From: an uncultured Lachnospiraceae bacterium
GTDB taxonomy: Bacteria > Bacillota > Clostridia > Lachnospirales > Lachnospiraceae
Direction: 5' to 3'
Length of the DNA stretch: 12,538 bases
NCBI GenBank assembly: GCA_902783305.1
Contig: CACZQU010000099.1
Span: forward strand, 1 to 12,538
Numbering within the stretch: the first letter of the stretch is position 1; every line of letters begins with the position of its first letter. A program made the position numbers and the translations under genes. The notes under the pieces are model-generated. The model was not told where the DNA came from. It worked only from the letters and a program-made list of their open reading frames with translations, and did no database searches. This document shows positions 12,367 through 12,538 of this stretch, one piece after another.

Positions 12367-12538
12367 ATGAGGAATAATTACCGACAACTGCCGATAGCGG
12401 TACTTCTGGTGGTCGGACTTGGCGCGGGAACGGTCAGCGCTTACCTGACTGCGGACGATGCTGCGCTGAACAGCGTTAAGGCCGCTGAAGCCCTGATTCA
12501 TATCGAGGAGGAGTTTGAACCTCCCTCAGATCCTGATC
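12367..12538 (+). CDS. SipW-dependent-type exported protein, N-terminus only
   Basis: The 57 visible residues begin with a short basic and hydrophobic signal (LPIAVLLVVGLGAG) ending in GTVSAYLTADDAALNSVK. This fits the G-T-x-x-A-(Y/F)-(L/F)-T-D pattern of SipW-dependent signal peptides found on TasA/camelysin-like surface proteins. The next residues, LIHIEEEFEPP, match the strand and acidic motif that usually follow. Such proteins are cleaved by the signal peptidase SipW and often form fibres or matrix proteins. The start ATG has AGAGGA six bases upstream. The gene runs off the window, so partners such as sipW itself cannot be seen. Confidence 0.75.
   Translation, partial: MRNNYRQLPIAVLLVVGLGAGTVSAYLTADDAALNSVKAAEALIHIEEEFEPPSDPD

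Noticed and set aside
1..12538. CRISPR array, transposase, phage genes or defence island
   Set aside because: No regularly spaced repeats or recognisable proteins of these kinds were found.

Overview
The window looks like a chromosomal segment from an anaerobic Firmicute of the class Clostridia, most likely Lachnospiraceae. The evidence is AGGAG-type ribosome binding sites, base composition that is neither AT- nor GC-extreme by eye, tRNA and tmRNA genes without encoded CCA, an EF-P with the PGKGAAF loop, secreted proteins with cell-wall-binding and Ig-like (Big_2) modules, and a SipW-type secretion signal at the right edge. This is inference from protein flavour, not from a database search.

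Left part (1-2951, all +): the end of a citrate synthase gene, which carries an in-frame TAG near the window edge. It is followed closely by a YqeG-type HAD phosphatase, a shikimate-kinase-family protein whose substrate loop and lid arginine are altered, and elongation factor P. Short gaps with good ribosome binding sites suggest one operon. A GC-rich inverted repeat after efp overlaps the likely promoter of the tmRNA gene.

Middle left (2952-3697): ssrA (tmRNA, proteolysis tag read as ADHTELAMAA), a structured spacer of about 270 bases, then tRNA-Arg(CCG) with a strong terminator.

Middle (3698-7864, +): a membrane-anchored protein with an NTF2-like region, an acidic linker and a C-terminal SH3b domain; an RluF-type 23S rRNA pseudouridine synthase; and a divergent NAD-dependent DNA ligase. 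A 19-bp hairpin acts as a two-way terminator against the minus-strand genes beyond it.

Right part (7880-11815, all -): a membrane-anchored, cell-wall-binding polysaccharide deacetylase whose frame is broken at a run of ten A; a DUF362 protein; and a secreted Big_2 protein with a lysozyme-like domain. The deacetylase has a leader of about 155 bases that can form a pseudoknot. The far right (11816-12538) is a divergent intergenic region with two good sigma-A-type promoters. The rightward one drives a leader of about 300 bases with extensive complementary segments, ahead of a SipW-dependent exported protein cut off by the window end.

The common theme of the right two thirds is the cell envelope: wall-binding repeats, peptidoglycan or glycan deacetylation, a lysozyme-like fold, SH3b and a SipW-type exported protein. 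No defence system, transposase, CRISPR array or phage module was recognised. The most interesting signals are the A10 frame break in the deacetylase, the uncharacterised leader RNAs, the altered active-site residues in the kinase and the ligase, and the amber codon in citrate synthase.
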